Origin: Fidelibacterota bacterium UBA2125
Lineage (GTDB): Bacteria; Fidelibacterota; Marinisomatia; Marinisomatales; S15-B10
Direction of reading: 5' to 3'
Assembly: GCA_002329125.1 (NCBI GenBank)
Contig: DCXX01000145.1
Location: 3,511-8,664 of the forward strand
Length of the DNA stretch: 5,154 nt
Shown here: one piece after another, positions 1 through 5,138 of the stretch
Layout of the letters: the number at the start of each line of letters is the position of its first letter
Numbering within the stretch: the first letter of the stretch is position 1
The notes under the pieces: generated by a model
What the model was told of the DNA's origin: nothing
Database searches by the model: none
The model's input: the letters and a program-made list of their open reading frames with translations, nothing else
Made by a program: the position numbers and the translations under genes

Positions 1-3
1 GCT

Positions 4-1128
4 TTATTCCATAATCCAACCGGCCACATCTTCACCAATAGCCAATGCTGCTGTCAACCCAGGTGAATCGATGCCGATAAGATTTATCCAGCCGGGATAA
101 TCGGACTCATGTTTCATGTAGAAATCAGAATGCCCATCCACCATTCCCACCAATTTTGGACGAATCCCGGCATAATCGGAGCTTAGGTCGTCACGCTCCA
201 GAGCGGGCAGATATATTTTCGCTTCACGATAAAAAAGATCCAAGTCAGTTTCGTTTACGGCATAATCTTCTGATCGGTCATCCATCCATTCGGCACTGGG
301 GCCCAGTTTCATCTCACCGTTCTGATCAAAACTTAAGTGAATTCCCAATGTATCGTGGGATACATCAGGAATTGGATAGACAAGACGTTCAATACGGTGG
401 CGCCATTTCCCGGAAAGTTTGAAATAGGATCCCTTTAAATACCGAAGCGTGGGATGGGACTTATCATTCGTTCCCCAAAGAAACTGAGCTGTTTTATCAC
501 TATGGAGCCCCGCCGCGTTAACCACCCAAGTAGTGGTTACAGAATAGGATGCTTCCCCGGGTCCTTCAACTTGAAGAGAGTATATGTCACCCTTCGGTTC
601 CGCACCAACAATAACAGCCTTGAGCAGTAGATCGTGGTCGGCATCAGCCGAAGTCCGGTGAAACGCTGACATGAGTTCGTGGGCTGAAATAATCCCCGTG
701 CACCCTACAAACATGGCTGATGCCGCTGACACTTCCGGCTCCAGCGTCTGAATCTCCGCTCGATCCATCATATGAATCTCCGTAACACCATTAGACTGGG
801 CCTGCTCACATAAAGCTTCTAACAGCGCCTCCTGATCGGACTGTGCCACCACAAGCTTACCACACTTACTGTTCCAGACATCATTTTCACGACAGAAAGC
901 ATAGAGCCGGTCCCGGCTGGCCAGGCAATACTTTGCTTTGAGAGAATCTGTAGGGTAGTAAATCCCGGAATGAATTACTTCGCTGTTCCGACTTGAAATC
1001 CCCTGTCCAATGCCCATCTCTTTTTCCACGATGAGCACAGATGTTTCTCCCTTTATCGCCAGTGCCCGCGCTATGGAAAGACCTACAACACCGGCACCTA
1101 TAATGACCACCTTGTAATCCACATCCAT
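4..1128 (-). CDS. FAD-dependent oxidoreductase, L-2-hydroxyglutarate oxidase-like (DAO superfamily)
   Basis: The 374-residue product is a soluble flavoprotein. The N-terminus has a Rossmann dinucleotide-binding motif, GAGVVG (residues 11-16), and a second-strand acidic residue E35 for the FAD ribose. SSRNSEVIHSGIYYP (45-59) and the C-terminal GIDSPGLTAALAIGEDVA stretch are typical of the family that includes L-2-hydroxyglutarate oxidase/dehydrogenase. By family, it would oxidise a 2-hydroxy acid or an amino/imino acid and pass electrons to oxygen or quinone; the substrate cannot be read from sequence. An upstream in-frame ATG would add 26 residues, but these lie entirely inside the lrp reading region and precede the Rossmann strand without resembling the family. 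The ATG at 1126-1128 gives a normal length and is preferred. It starts 2 nt after the lrp stop with no clear Shine-Dalgarno sequence, so translation is probably coupled. The gene is complete, with a TAA at 4-6. Confidence 0.86.
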   Translation of the reverse strand: MDVDYKVVIIGAGVVGLSIARALAIKGETSVLIVEKEMGIGQGISSRNSEVIHSGIYYPTDSLKAKYCLASRDRLYAFCRENDVWNSKCGKLVVAQSDQEALLEALCEQAQSNGVTEIHMMDRAEIQTLEPEVSAASAMFVGCTGIISAHELMSAFHRTSADADHDLLLKAVIVGAEPKGDIYSLQVEGPGEASYSVTTTWVVNAAGLHSDKTAQFLWGTNDKSHPTLRYLKGSYFKLSGKWRHRIERLVYPIPDVSHDTLGIHLSFDQNGEMKLGPSAEWMDDRSEDYAVNETDLDLFYREAKIYLPALERDDLSSDYAGIRPKLVGMVDGHSDFYMKHESDYPGWINLIGIDSPGLTAALAIGEDVAGWIME

Positions 1129-1130
1129 GG

Positions 1131-1574
1131 TTACAGTTTCAGGCAGGTCGCTTCTTTGAAAGTTGACATGACGATCATGGTATGAGTCCGGATCACCCCC
1201 GGCCAAGACTGAATATTTCTCAACAGTGACTCCAGGGATGAAGTATCGTTAGTCCGTACTTTGAGGATATGGGACCCTTCTCCCGTAATGGAATGACACT
1301 CCAATACTTCATCATTATCTTGCGCATATTGAACCATATCACCGTAAGAGTTAGAAGAAGACATATCTAAGAGAATGTATGCTGTCACATCGTAGCCTAC
1401 TTTCTTAGCATCCAGTACGGCACGAAAGTCTTTTAGAACACCACCTTCAGTCAGTTTCCGAATCCGTTCTGTAACAGCCGGTACGGAGAGATCCACTTTT
1501 TCCGCCATTTCGCTGGCCGTCATACGCCCGTCTTTCTGAAGAAGACTAAGAATTAGTTTGTCTTTTTCATCCAT
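1131..1574 (-). CDS. Lrp/AsnC-family transcriptional regulator
   Basis: The 147-residue protein has the normal length and layout of the family. An N-terminal winged helix-turn-helix starts MDEKDKLILSLLQKDGRMT (residues 1-19), and its recognition helix is near 30-41 (SVPAVTERIRKL). After a linker (about 50-62) comes a C-terminal RAM effector and oligomerisation domain (about 63-140), with the TGEGSHILKV turn (97-106) where amino-acid ligands bind in relatives. Family members assemble as dimers to octamers and control amino-acid or related metabolism in response to a small ligand. Being co-transcribed with, and 2 nt from, an FAD oxidoreductase suggests it controls that enzyme, with the substrate or a related amino acid as ligand (inference). 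The ATG at 1572-1574 has no convincing Shine-Dalgarno sequence in the A/T-rich leader. The short leader could be read by A/T-rich contacts or even be leaderless. Confidence 0.92.
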   Translation of the reverse strand: MDEKDKLILSLLQKDGRMTASEMAEKVDLSVPAVTERIRKLTEGGVLKDFRAVLDAKKVGYDVTAYILLDMSSSNSYGDMVQYAQDNDEVLECHSITGEGSHILKVRTNDTSSLESLLRNIQSWPGVIRTHTMIVMSTFKEATCLKL

Positions 1575-1602
1575 GATATAGTGAAAATTAAGGTAAAACT
1601 TC

Positions 1603-1616
1603 TTTTAATATTAAAA
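1603..1616. promoter_or_regulatory. Perfect 14-bp A/T palindrome upstream of lrp, candidate operator
   Basis: TTTTAATATTAAAA is a perfect self-complementary 14-mer, centred about 35 nt before the lrp start, in the 45-nt gap between the PHP gene and lrp. Lrp/AsnC proteins commonly bind A/T-rich dyads and repress their own genes, so an autoregulatory site is plausible. No confident -35/-10 pair could be placed here. The alternative is that the palindrome is a by-product of base composition in an A/T-rich spacer. Confidence 0.35.
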
Positions 1617-1619
1617 TTT

Positions 1620-2390
1620 TTAAGTGCCACGGTGAATATATCTTGGAAGATGAAGTGTAGCAAAATCAAACCGAAAGGTGCAAAGTCGCGCCACATCGCC
1701 AGAGGAGAGGACAGCCTGGAAAGGGAGGATCGGCTCCTCCATCAGTTGTCCGAACAGTGTGGCAGAAGGGGCTTCAGGAATGGTCTCTTCAGCCGGCAAG
1801 GATTCGACCGTACAGTTACGACTGATAGCTCGGAGAACTTTGTACAGAGGTATATCTTCATCTGAAAAAAGATTCAACTCTATCGCCGGCACGGCCGAAA
1901 GGGAAGACACCAGATTGGGCCGGTGGGATGCCAAAGTGAGCAGTGATCCACACCGGGAGCCGCCCGATATAATCGGCATTGTATAAAGGTTTCCTGTTTC
2001 TTTCCGACGTACACATCGCTGAAGTAATACCGGGTCGGCACAGAAATGAAGGAGATCATCACCGCCGGGGACCACAATCCCCGTCAGTGGTGATTCATGA
2101 AGCTGGAACCGTGTGATGATTTCAGACAGTTGCGCATATCCATCTCTGTTTCGGGCAATAACCGTAACACTTCGTTCCCCATCTGTCATTTCAGCACCGA
2201 TAAGGGGTGTAATATTGGCTTCGCCGCATGCAGTTGCAAATTCAACTGCACCATAGAGACCGTTCTCATCCGCCAGACAGAGCTGACGCAAACCGTGATC
2301 GGAAGCAAACGTCACGATATCAGGAACGGAATGAACTCCTTTCAGAAAGGAGTAGTGACTCTTACAGATGACGAGAGGTGAATAACGCAC
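1620..2390 (-). CDS. Stand-alone DnaE-type PHP domain protein (polymerase part absent)
   Basis: The 256-residue product matches only the N-terminal PHP domain of bacterial DNA polymerase III alpha/DnaE2. From the chosen GTG it begins MRYSPLVICKSHYSFLKG, continues with LCLADENGLYGAVEF (37-51) and TPLIGAEM (61-68), and ends FDFATLHLPRYIHRGT, which is the linker where DnaE normally enters its palm domain. DnaE proteins exceed 1000 residues; here a TAA follows and only 45 nt separate it from lrp, with no polymerase sequence in any frame. The usual HxH metal motif before the S-x-Y-S turn is replaced by I-C-K, so phosphoesterase activity is doubtful. D41 and E67 are retained. The start is uncertain: the GTG at 2388-2390 fits the family N-terminus, while a TTG at 2412-2414 would add eight residues encoded by the tandem repeats. 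No Shine-Dalgarno sequence is visible. It sits downstream of dinB and ssb, suggesting a truncated dnaE2-like gene or a stand-alone accessory protein. Confidence 0.78.
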   Translation of the reverse strand: MRYSPLVICKSHYSFLKGVHSVPDIVTFASDHGLRQLCLADENGLYGAVEFATACGEANITPLIGAEMTDGERSVTVIARNRDGYAQLSEIITRFQLHESPLTGIVVPGGDDLLHFCADPVLLQRCVRRKETGNLYTMPIISGGSRCGSLLTLASHRPNLVSSLSAVPAIELNLFSDEDIPLYKVLRAISRNCTVESLPAEETIPEAPSATLFGQLMEEPILPFQAVLSSGDVARLCTFRFDFATLHLPRYIHRGT

Positions 2391-2411
2391 AAATAGCGTA
2401 TAAATAGCGCA
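2379..2411. repeat. Three tandem 11-bp repeats at the start of the PHP gene
   Basis: On the plus strand three adjacent units, TGAATAACGCA, CAAATAGCGTA and TAAATAGCGCA, repeat with exactly 11-bp period and share the pattern nAATAnCGnA. The period is close to one DNA helical turn, so the same face is presented three times, as in direct-repeat operators or small iterons. The array lies between the ssb terminator and the first conserved codons of the PHP gene and overlaps its possible start codons. The 11-bp period is not a multiple of three, so it is not a protein repeat. Its function is unknown. Confidence 0.55.
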
Positions 2412-2415
2412 CAAT

Positions 2416-2447
2416 AAAAAGCCGCCGGGCCGGGCATTAGCCCGGCC
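2416..2447 (-). terminator. Rho-independent terminator after ssb
   Basis: Read on the minus strand, GGCCGGGC-TAAT-GCCCGGCC is a perfect 8-bp G/C stem with a 4-nt loop, starting 30 nt after the ssb stop. A five-T run follows 7 nt after the stem. A second pairing register (2440-2446 with 2424-2430) brings the stem to within 3 nt of the T run. On the other side there is also a five-T run on the plus strand (2456-2460), so it may work weakly in both directions. It should end dinB-ssb transcripts and separate them from the PHP gene, unless read-through is significant. Confidence 0.82.
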
Positions 2448-2477
2448 GTCACGACTTTTTATATAAGCAACTGCTAT

Positions 2478-2885
2478 CTAGAACGGGAGGTCTTCTTCTT
2501 CCGAAATGCTCTCCTTGTTAACTGGGACGCTGTCGTTACTACTACTGCTGCGCCGACCAAGCATGGTGAACATATCGCCGTGCACTTCCGTTGTGTTGCG
2601 CTTGTTCCCTTCCTTGTCTTCCCAGGAGCGCGTTCTCAATCTGCCCTCCACGTACACCATCTGACCTTTTTTGAGATACTGTGTGGCAGTTTCAGCGGGC
2701 TTGCCAAACAGTACACACCGGTGCCATTCGGTATGGTCCTCGAAATCACCATCGGAGTTCTTACGGCTTTCGTTAGTGGCAACGTTAAAGTTTGCCACGG
2801 CCGTACCCGACGGCGTGTATCGGCTCTCGGGATCTCCACCCAAATAGCCTACAAGGATGACGCGATTTATGCTTCCTTTCTGCAT
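2478..2885 (-). CDS. ssb: Single-stranded DNA-binding protein SSB
   Basis: The 135-residue protein has a single OB fold at about residues 1-110, opening INRVILVGYLGGDPESRYTPSGTAVANFNVAT and including TEWHRCVLFGKPAETATQYLKKGQMVYVEGRL. A short, serine-rich flexible linker (RRSSSSNDS) follows, ending in the acidic tip EEEDLPF that recruits repair and replication partners in other SSBs. It binds ssDNA as a homotetramer. At 135 residues it is shorter than E. coli SSB (178) because the linker is brief. The start is secure: AGGAG lies 7 nt before the ATG. It follows dinB by 89 nt and is followed by a strong terminator. Lying between a translesion polymerase and a DnaE PHP remnant, it may be a dedicated or secondary SSB for damage tolerance, but it could equally be the only ssb; the window cannot decide. 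Confidence 0.96.
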   Translation of the reverse strand: MQKGSINRVILVGYLGGDPESRYTPSGTAVANFNVATNESRKNSDGDFEDHTEWHRCVLFGKPAETATQYLKKGQMVYVEGRLRTRSWEDKEGNKRNTTEVHGDMFTMLGRRSSSSNDSVPVNKESISEEEDLPF

Positions 2886-2935
2886 TAGATTTCTCCTTCC
2901 TTTGTTTGTTATACTAACTACCCTCTTCCACTAGA

Positions 2936-2964
2936 AATATCATATCCCTGACCATGAAAATCAA
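2936..2964 (-). promoter_or_regulatory. ssb: Weak candidate sigma70 promoter for ssb
   Basis: In the 89-nt dinB-ssb gap the minus strand has TTGATT (2959-2964), a 17-nt spacer, and GATATT (2936-2941), each matching four of six consensus bases. A second A/T stretch, TATAAC, lies nearer the gene without a good -35. The spacing is right but the match is modest, so ssb may instead be expressed mainly from the dinB promoter. Confidence 0.25.
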
Positions 2965-2974
2965 GGAATTTGTT

Positions 2975-4141
2975 TCATCGCTTCTCGGCTAAATGAATCG
3001 CTTCTCCAGCCAACACTGCATTAAACCCAAACCGGCTCCGCACCTTATCTATGGCCTCCAGCCGGTGCCATCCTTTTATCCACTCTCCCTCATCAAACAG
3101 ATTTGTCTGACGGCCACTGCCGATGAGGTTCGATAGCCCCACCCCAATCAGACGAATCCCTACCCGGCGGGTAATGGCGGAGAACATCAGCTCCTTCGCC
3201 ACGGAGAACAGTGAGGAGTCCCTACTCTCAGGCTGAGACAATGTCCGGGAACGATCGATGGTGTCAAAATCTTCGTACCGCAGTTTTACCGACACGGTGC
3301 GGGCGGTTTTCTGTTCCTTGCGCAACCGCCGACACACTTTTTCCGTAAGCATATGGAGAACAGCCGTGATGTATTGTGGGTCGGTCGTGTCGGCACGAAA
3401 GGTGGTCTCTTTGCTGATGGATTTCCGTTCCCACTCCGGTAACAGTTCGCTCTCATATTTTCCCATAGATGCATACCAAAGCCATCGCCCGGTCGTCCCT
3501 AAAGTCGATTCCATAAGCAACTCCCCCGCTGCTGCGATCTGTCCCACCTGCTCCAGCCCAAAACTCTTCAGCAGTGTGGCTGTTGTTGCCCCCACACCAG
3601 GAATCACTTTCACCGGCAACGGGGCCAGGAAATATGCCTCTGTTTCCACCGGAATCCACAGCAGACCGTTAGGTTTCGCCTCACTGGAAGCAATCTTGGC
3701 CGTCAGTTTGGTCCTCGCCATTCCCACTGTGCAGTCGAGCTGAGTCATCTGTTTAACGACCCACCGGATTCGCTCTCCAGTCTCCATGGGACCGCCCCAA
3801 AGTCGCTCCGTTCCTGAAAGATCTATGTACCCCTCATCAATTGACGTCATCTCCACCATCGGCGAAAAAGATTGGAATATCTCCTTTACCTTAAAGTGGT
3901 AATGGTTGTACAGGTCAAAATCTGTAGGCACCACTACCAACTCAGGACACCGCCGGATAGCCACTGCCATGGGCATCGCTGAACGGACACCAAACTTCCG
4001 CGCTTCATAGGATGCTGATGTCACCACGGAACGCCCAATCTCAGGGTCGACTCCTACAGCTACAGGCTTATCTTTCAGAGATGGATCTTTTAACCGTTCC
4101 AAAGCAACAAAGAAACAATCCATATCTACGTGAGCAATCAT
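2975..4141 (-). CDS. dinB: DNA polymerase IV (Y-family translesion polymerase)
   Basis: The 388-residue protein copies DNA past lesions with low fidelity at stalled forks. The palm opens HVDMDCFF (residues 4-11), with catalytic D6 and steric-gate F11. YEARKFGVRSAMP (45-57) is the fingers motif, and SIDEGYIDLSG (100-110) supplies catalytic D102 and E103. The thumb has a helix-hairpin-helix segment, VKVIPGVGATTATLLKSFGL (177-196). The little-finger domain covers about 240-345. QTNLFD (345-350) is a beta-clamp-binding motif. Length and all catalytic residues are normal, so it should be active. The ATG at 4139-4141 is the only start that fits, although there is no Shine-Dalgarno sequence before it. 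A promoter at 4223-4251 would give a leader of about 75 nt. I found no recognisable LexA box of the E. coli, Gram-positive or alphaproteobacterial type. It heads a probable dinB-ssb unit. Confidence 0.97.
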   Translation of the reverse strand: MIAHVDMDCFFVALERLKDPSLKDKPVAVGVDPEIGRSVVTSASYEARKFGVRSAMPMAVAIRRCPELVVVPTDFDLYNHYHFKVKEIFQSFSPMVEMTSIDEGYIDLSGTERLWGGPMETGERIRWVVKQMTQLDCTVGMARTKLTAKIASSEAKPNGLLWIPVETEAYFLAPLPVKVIPGVGATTATLLKSFGLEQVGQIAAAGELLMESTLGTTGRWLWYASMGKYESELLPEWERKSISKETTFRADTTDPQYITAVLHMLTEKVCRRLRKEQKTARTVSVKLRYEDFDTIDRSRTLSQPESRDSSLFSVAKELMFSAITRRVGIRLIGVGLSNLIGSGRQTNLFDEGEWIKGWHRLEAIDKVRSRFGFNAVLAGEAIHLAEKR

Positions 4142-4173
4142 TTTATTTAGGTGATTAAGTGATGCATTAATTG

Positions 4174-4195
4174 GGCGGTTAGCTATGGCTCCGCC
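4174..4195 (-). other. Small hairpin in the dinB leader
   Basis: On the minus strand GGCGG-AGC-CATA-GCT-AA-CCGCC can fold into a five- plus three-base-pair stem with a two-base bulge and a four-base loop, about 33 nt before the dinB ATG. It lies inside the inferred untranslated leader. It has no T run, so it is not a terminator. It could affect dinB translation or be chance. A worn end of an attC was considered because of the nearby GTTAGC, but the consensus is not met. Confidence 0.3.
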
Positions 4196-4222
4196 ACGTC
4201 ACTCCCATATGACCGGCCCGCG

Positions 4223-4251
4223 AGTATATCATACAAAAAGCGTATATACAA
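4223..4251 (-). promoter_or_regulatory. dinB: Probable sigma70-type promoter for dinB, with dyad elements
   Basis: On the minus strand TTGTAT (4246-4251) and TATACT (4223-4228) are separated by exactly 17 nt; the -10 matches five of six bases, the -35 only three. Two related dyads overlap it: GTATATAC (4242-4249) at the -35, and GTAT-GAT-ATAC (4224-4234) over the -10. Both have GTAT/ATAC arms, so a dimeric repressor could block this promoter. No known LexA consensus matches. Confidence 0.5.
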
Positions 4252-4273
4252 AGAAAAATAAAAGGGATTGGGA

Positions 4274-4387
4274 TCAACTGCTATTCAAACTTGTGGTAAA
4301 ACGAACCAGTTCATCAGAAAGTTCATAGATCCTATCCACAACAGTTTCATCAGTAACAGCATAAACATAAAATGGATTTTGTTCCAT
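4274..4387 (-). CDS. Small hypothetical protein, 37 residues
   Basis: The ORF encodes MEQNPFYVYAVTDETVVDR followed by IYELSDELVRFTTSLNSS and stops at a TGA. Translation looks likely because AAGGTGAG stands just before the ATG, and it begins 14 nt after the exporter stop, as in a two-gene cassette or operon. It has no signal peptide or membrane segment; the second half could form one acidic amphipathic helix. I recognise no family. The first residues faintly recall the start of GIY-YIG nucleases (PFYVYA), but the rest does not follow, so no function is assigned. It could be a genuine small protein, the truncated start of a longer gene lost downstream, or a chance ORF. The dinB promoter begins 22 nt after its end. 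Confidence 0.5.
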   Translation of the reverse strand: MEQNPFYVYAVTDETVVDRIYELSDELVRFTTSLNSS

Positions 4388-4401
4388 AACTCACCTTGCA
4401 C

Positions 4402-5027
4402 CTAAAGTTCACTGATGGCAAGTCGAAGTGCCAAACCCGTGAATACAGTTCCGGCGATACGATTCATAATAATCTGAGCTTTTTCAGATCCCTTTAACCA
4501 CTCTCCAAGAAAACCAGCAAACCATGCTACAGCGCCAAAAACTAAAAGAGTTGCTACTATGAACAGAGCACCAAACATTAGCATCTGAATTGTCATTGAT
4601 CCCAGGGAAGGATTAGCAAATTGAGGTAGAAATGCCAGGAAGAATATCGCTACTTTTGGATTGGTTATATTCATGATAATTCCGCGTGTGTAAAGCTTAC
4701 GCCAGGCCAGCTTTTGTTTTCCACCTTCGTCTAGCTTGGTCGCACTAGCTCTAAAAGCTTGAAAAGCAAGGTAAAGCAAATACAAGGCACCAACAATTTT
4801 CAATATGTTGAAAGCCAGCACCGATGTTTGAAAGATGGCGGCAACTCCTAGAGAAACCGCGGCTGTGTGTACTAGCAAACCTGTACACAAACCAAGGGTA
4901 ACTAAGATGCCCGCTTTTCGACCGTACAATGCAGATTGCGTCAGCACAAAATATTGTCTGGGCCTGGTGCAAGCGCCAGCGCTACGGAGGCGGCTAAAAA
5001 TATTGTTACGGTCTCAATTGGTATCAT
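4402..5027 (-). pseudogene. LysE/RhtB-family amino-acid exporter, broken by a one-base frameshift
   Basis: Reading from the ATG at 5025-5027 gives MIPIETVTIFLAASVALALAPGPDNI and then runs into a TGA at 4941-4943. In the next frame the protein resumes exactly in register as VLTQSALYGRKAGILVTLGL and continues to the stop at 4402. Restoring one T to the four-T run (plus-strand AAAA at 4948-4951) would give a 208-residue protein of normal family length with the APGPDN motif, the YGRKAG loop and NPKVAIFFLAFLPQF (about 123-137). About five to six hydrophobic segments are visible. Relatives are inner-membrane exporters of basic or neutral amino acids, homoserine, threonine or similar compounds; the substrate is unknown. 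The 181-codon piece alone could start at a GTG (4945-4947), but this loses the first membrane helix. The gene is the first one after the attC. Alternatives are a sequencing error in the homopolymer or programmed slippage. Confidence 0.82.
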
Positions 5028-5036
5028 TTTGTAATT

Positions 5037-5040
5037 CTCC
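5037..5040 (-). promoter_or_regulatory. Ribosome binding site fixing the true exporter start
   Basis: GGAG on the minus strand stands 9 nt before the ATG at 5025-5027. It supports that ATG, rather than the internal GTG at 4945-4947, as the original start, and so supports the frameshift interpretation. It lies within the first 20 nt after the attC core site, as is usual for cassette genes. Confidence 0.7.
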
Positions 5041-5046
5041 CGTGCT

Positions 5047-5138
5047 GCCTAACGCTAAGCTAAGCGGAAAATAATGGTTGGCTATAATCGCGAAGCGATG
5101 GCCAACTGTTATTTTTCCGTTTAAGCAACTTGTTATAT
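5047..5138 (-). other. Integron attC recombination site (59-base-element type)
   Basis: This is a 92-bp imperfect palindrome. Read on the minus strand, the R' core GTTAGGC (5047-5053) fits GTTRRRY exactly; the opposite R'' is ATATAAC (5132-5138), one mismatch from RYYYAAC. L' GCTTAGC (5059-5065) pairs with L'' GCTTAAAC (5119-5126), which has one extra base as expected for the extrahelical base on the R'' side. Both core-to-L spacers are 5 nt. The arms continue as a long stem (5066-5082 with 5101-5118, one more unpaired base and two G-T pairs), and the loop holds a second small stem, ATCGC-GAA-GCGAT (5087-5099). This asymmetry sets the orientation: R' faces the exporter gene, so the site is the attC of the preceding cassette and the exporter starts the next. 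Only 16 nt of that preceding cassette remain (5139-5154), with no readable gene. No integrase or attI is in the window. Confidence 0.82.

Noticed and set aside
1129..1206. Upstream ATG extending the oxidoreductase by 26 residues
   Set aside because: The extension overlaps lrp completely, does not resemble the family, and the internal ATG leads directly into the Rossmann strand.
2336..2352. CTCCTTT-CAG-AAAGGAG hairpin, possibly a hidden ribosome binding site
   Set aside because: It is within conserved PHP codons (SFLKGVHS), has no start codon at suitable distance and no T run, so it is probably a coding coincidence.
2391..2414. TTG start for the PHP gene, adding eight N-terminal residues
   Set aside because: The added residues come from the 11-bp repeats, the TTG lies against the terminator T run, and DnaE family N-termini begin at about the GTG-coded position. 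It is kept only as an alternative.
3258..3743. Long plus-strand open frame opposite dinB, and other plus-strand frames
   Set aside because: They are antisense to well-supported genes, resemble no protein family and have no initiation signals; they reflect codon bias of the opposite strand.
4303..4324. GAACCAGTTC and GTTC-N8-GTTC as a LexA/SOS box for dinB
   Set aside because: The spacings (2 and 8) do not match known boxes (GAAC-N4-GTTC or GTTC-N7-GTTC), and the site lies inside the 37-codon ORF, far upstream of the promoter.
4274..4387. GIY-YIG nuclease fragment
   Set aside because: Only about six residues (PFYVYA) are similar; the YIG part and catalytic residues are absent.
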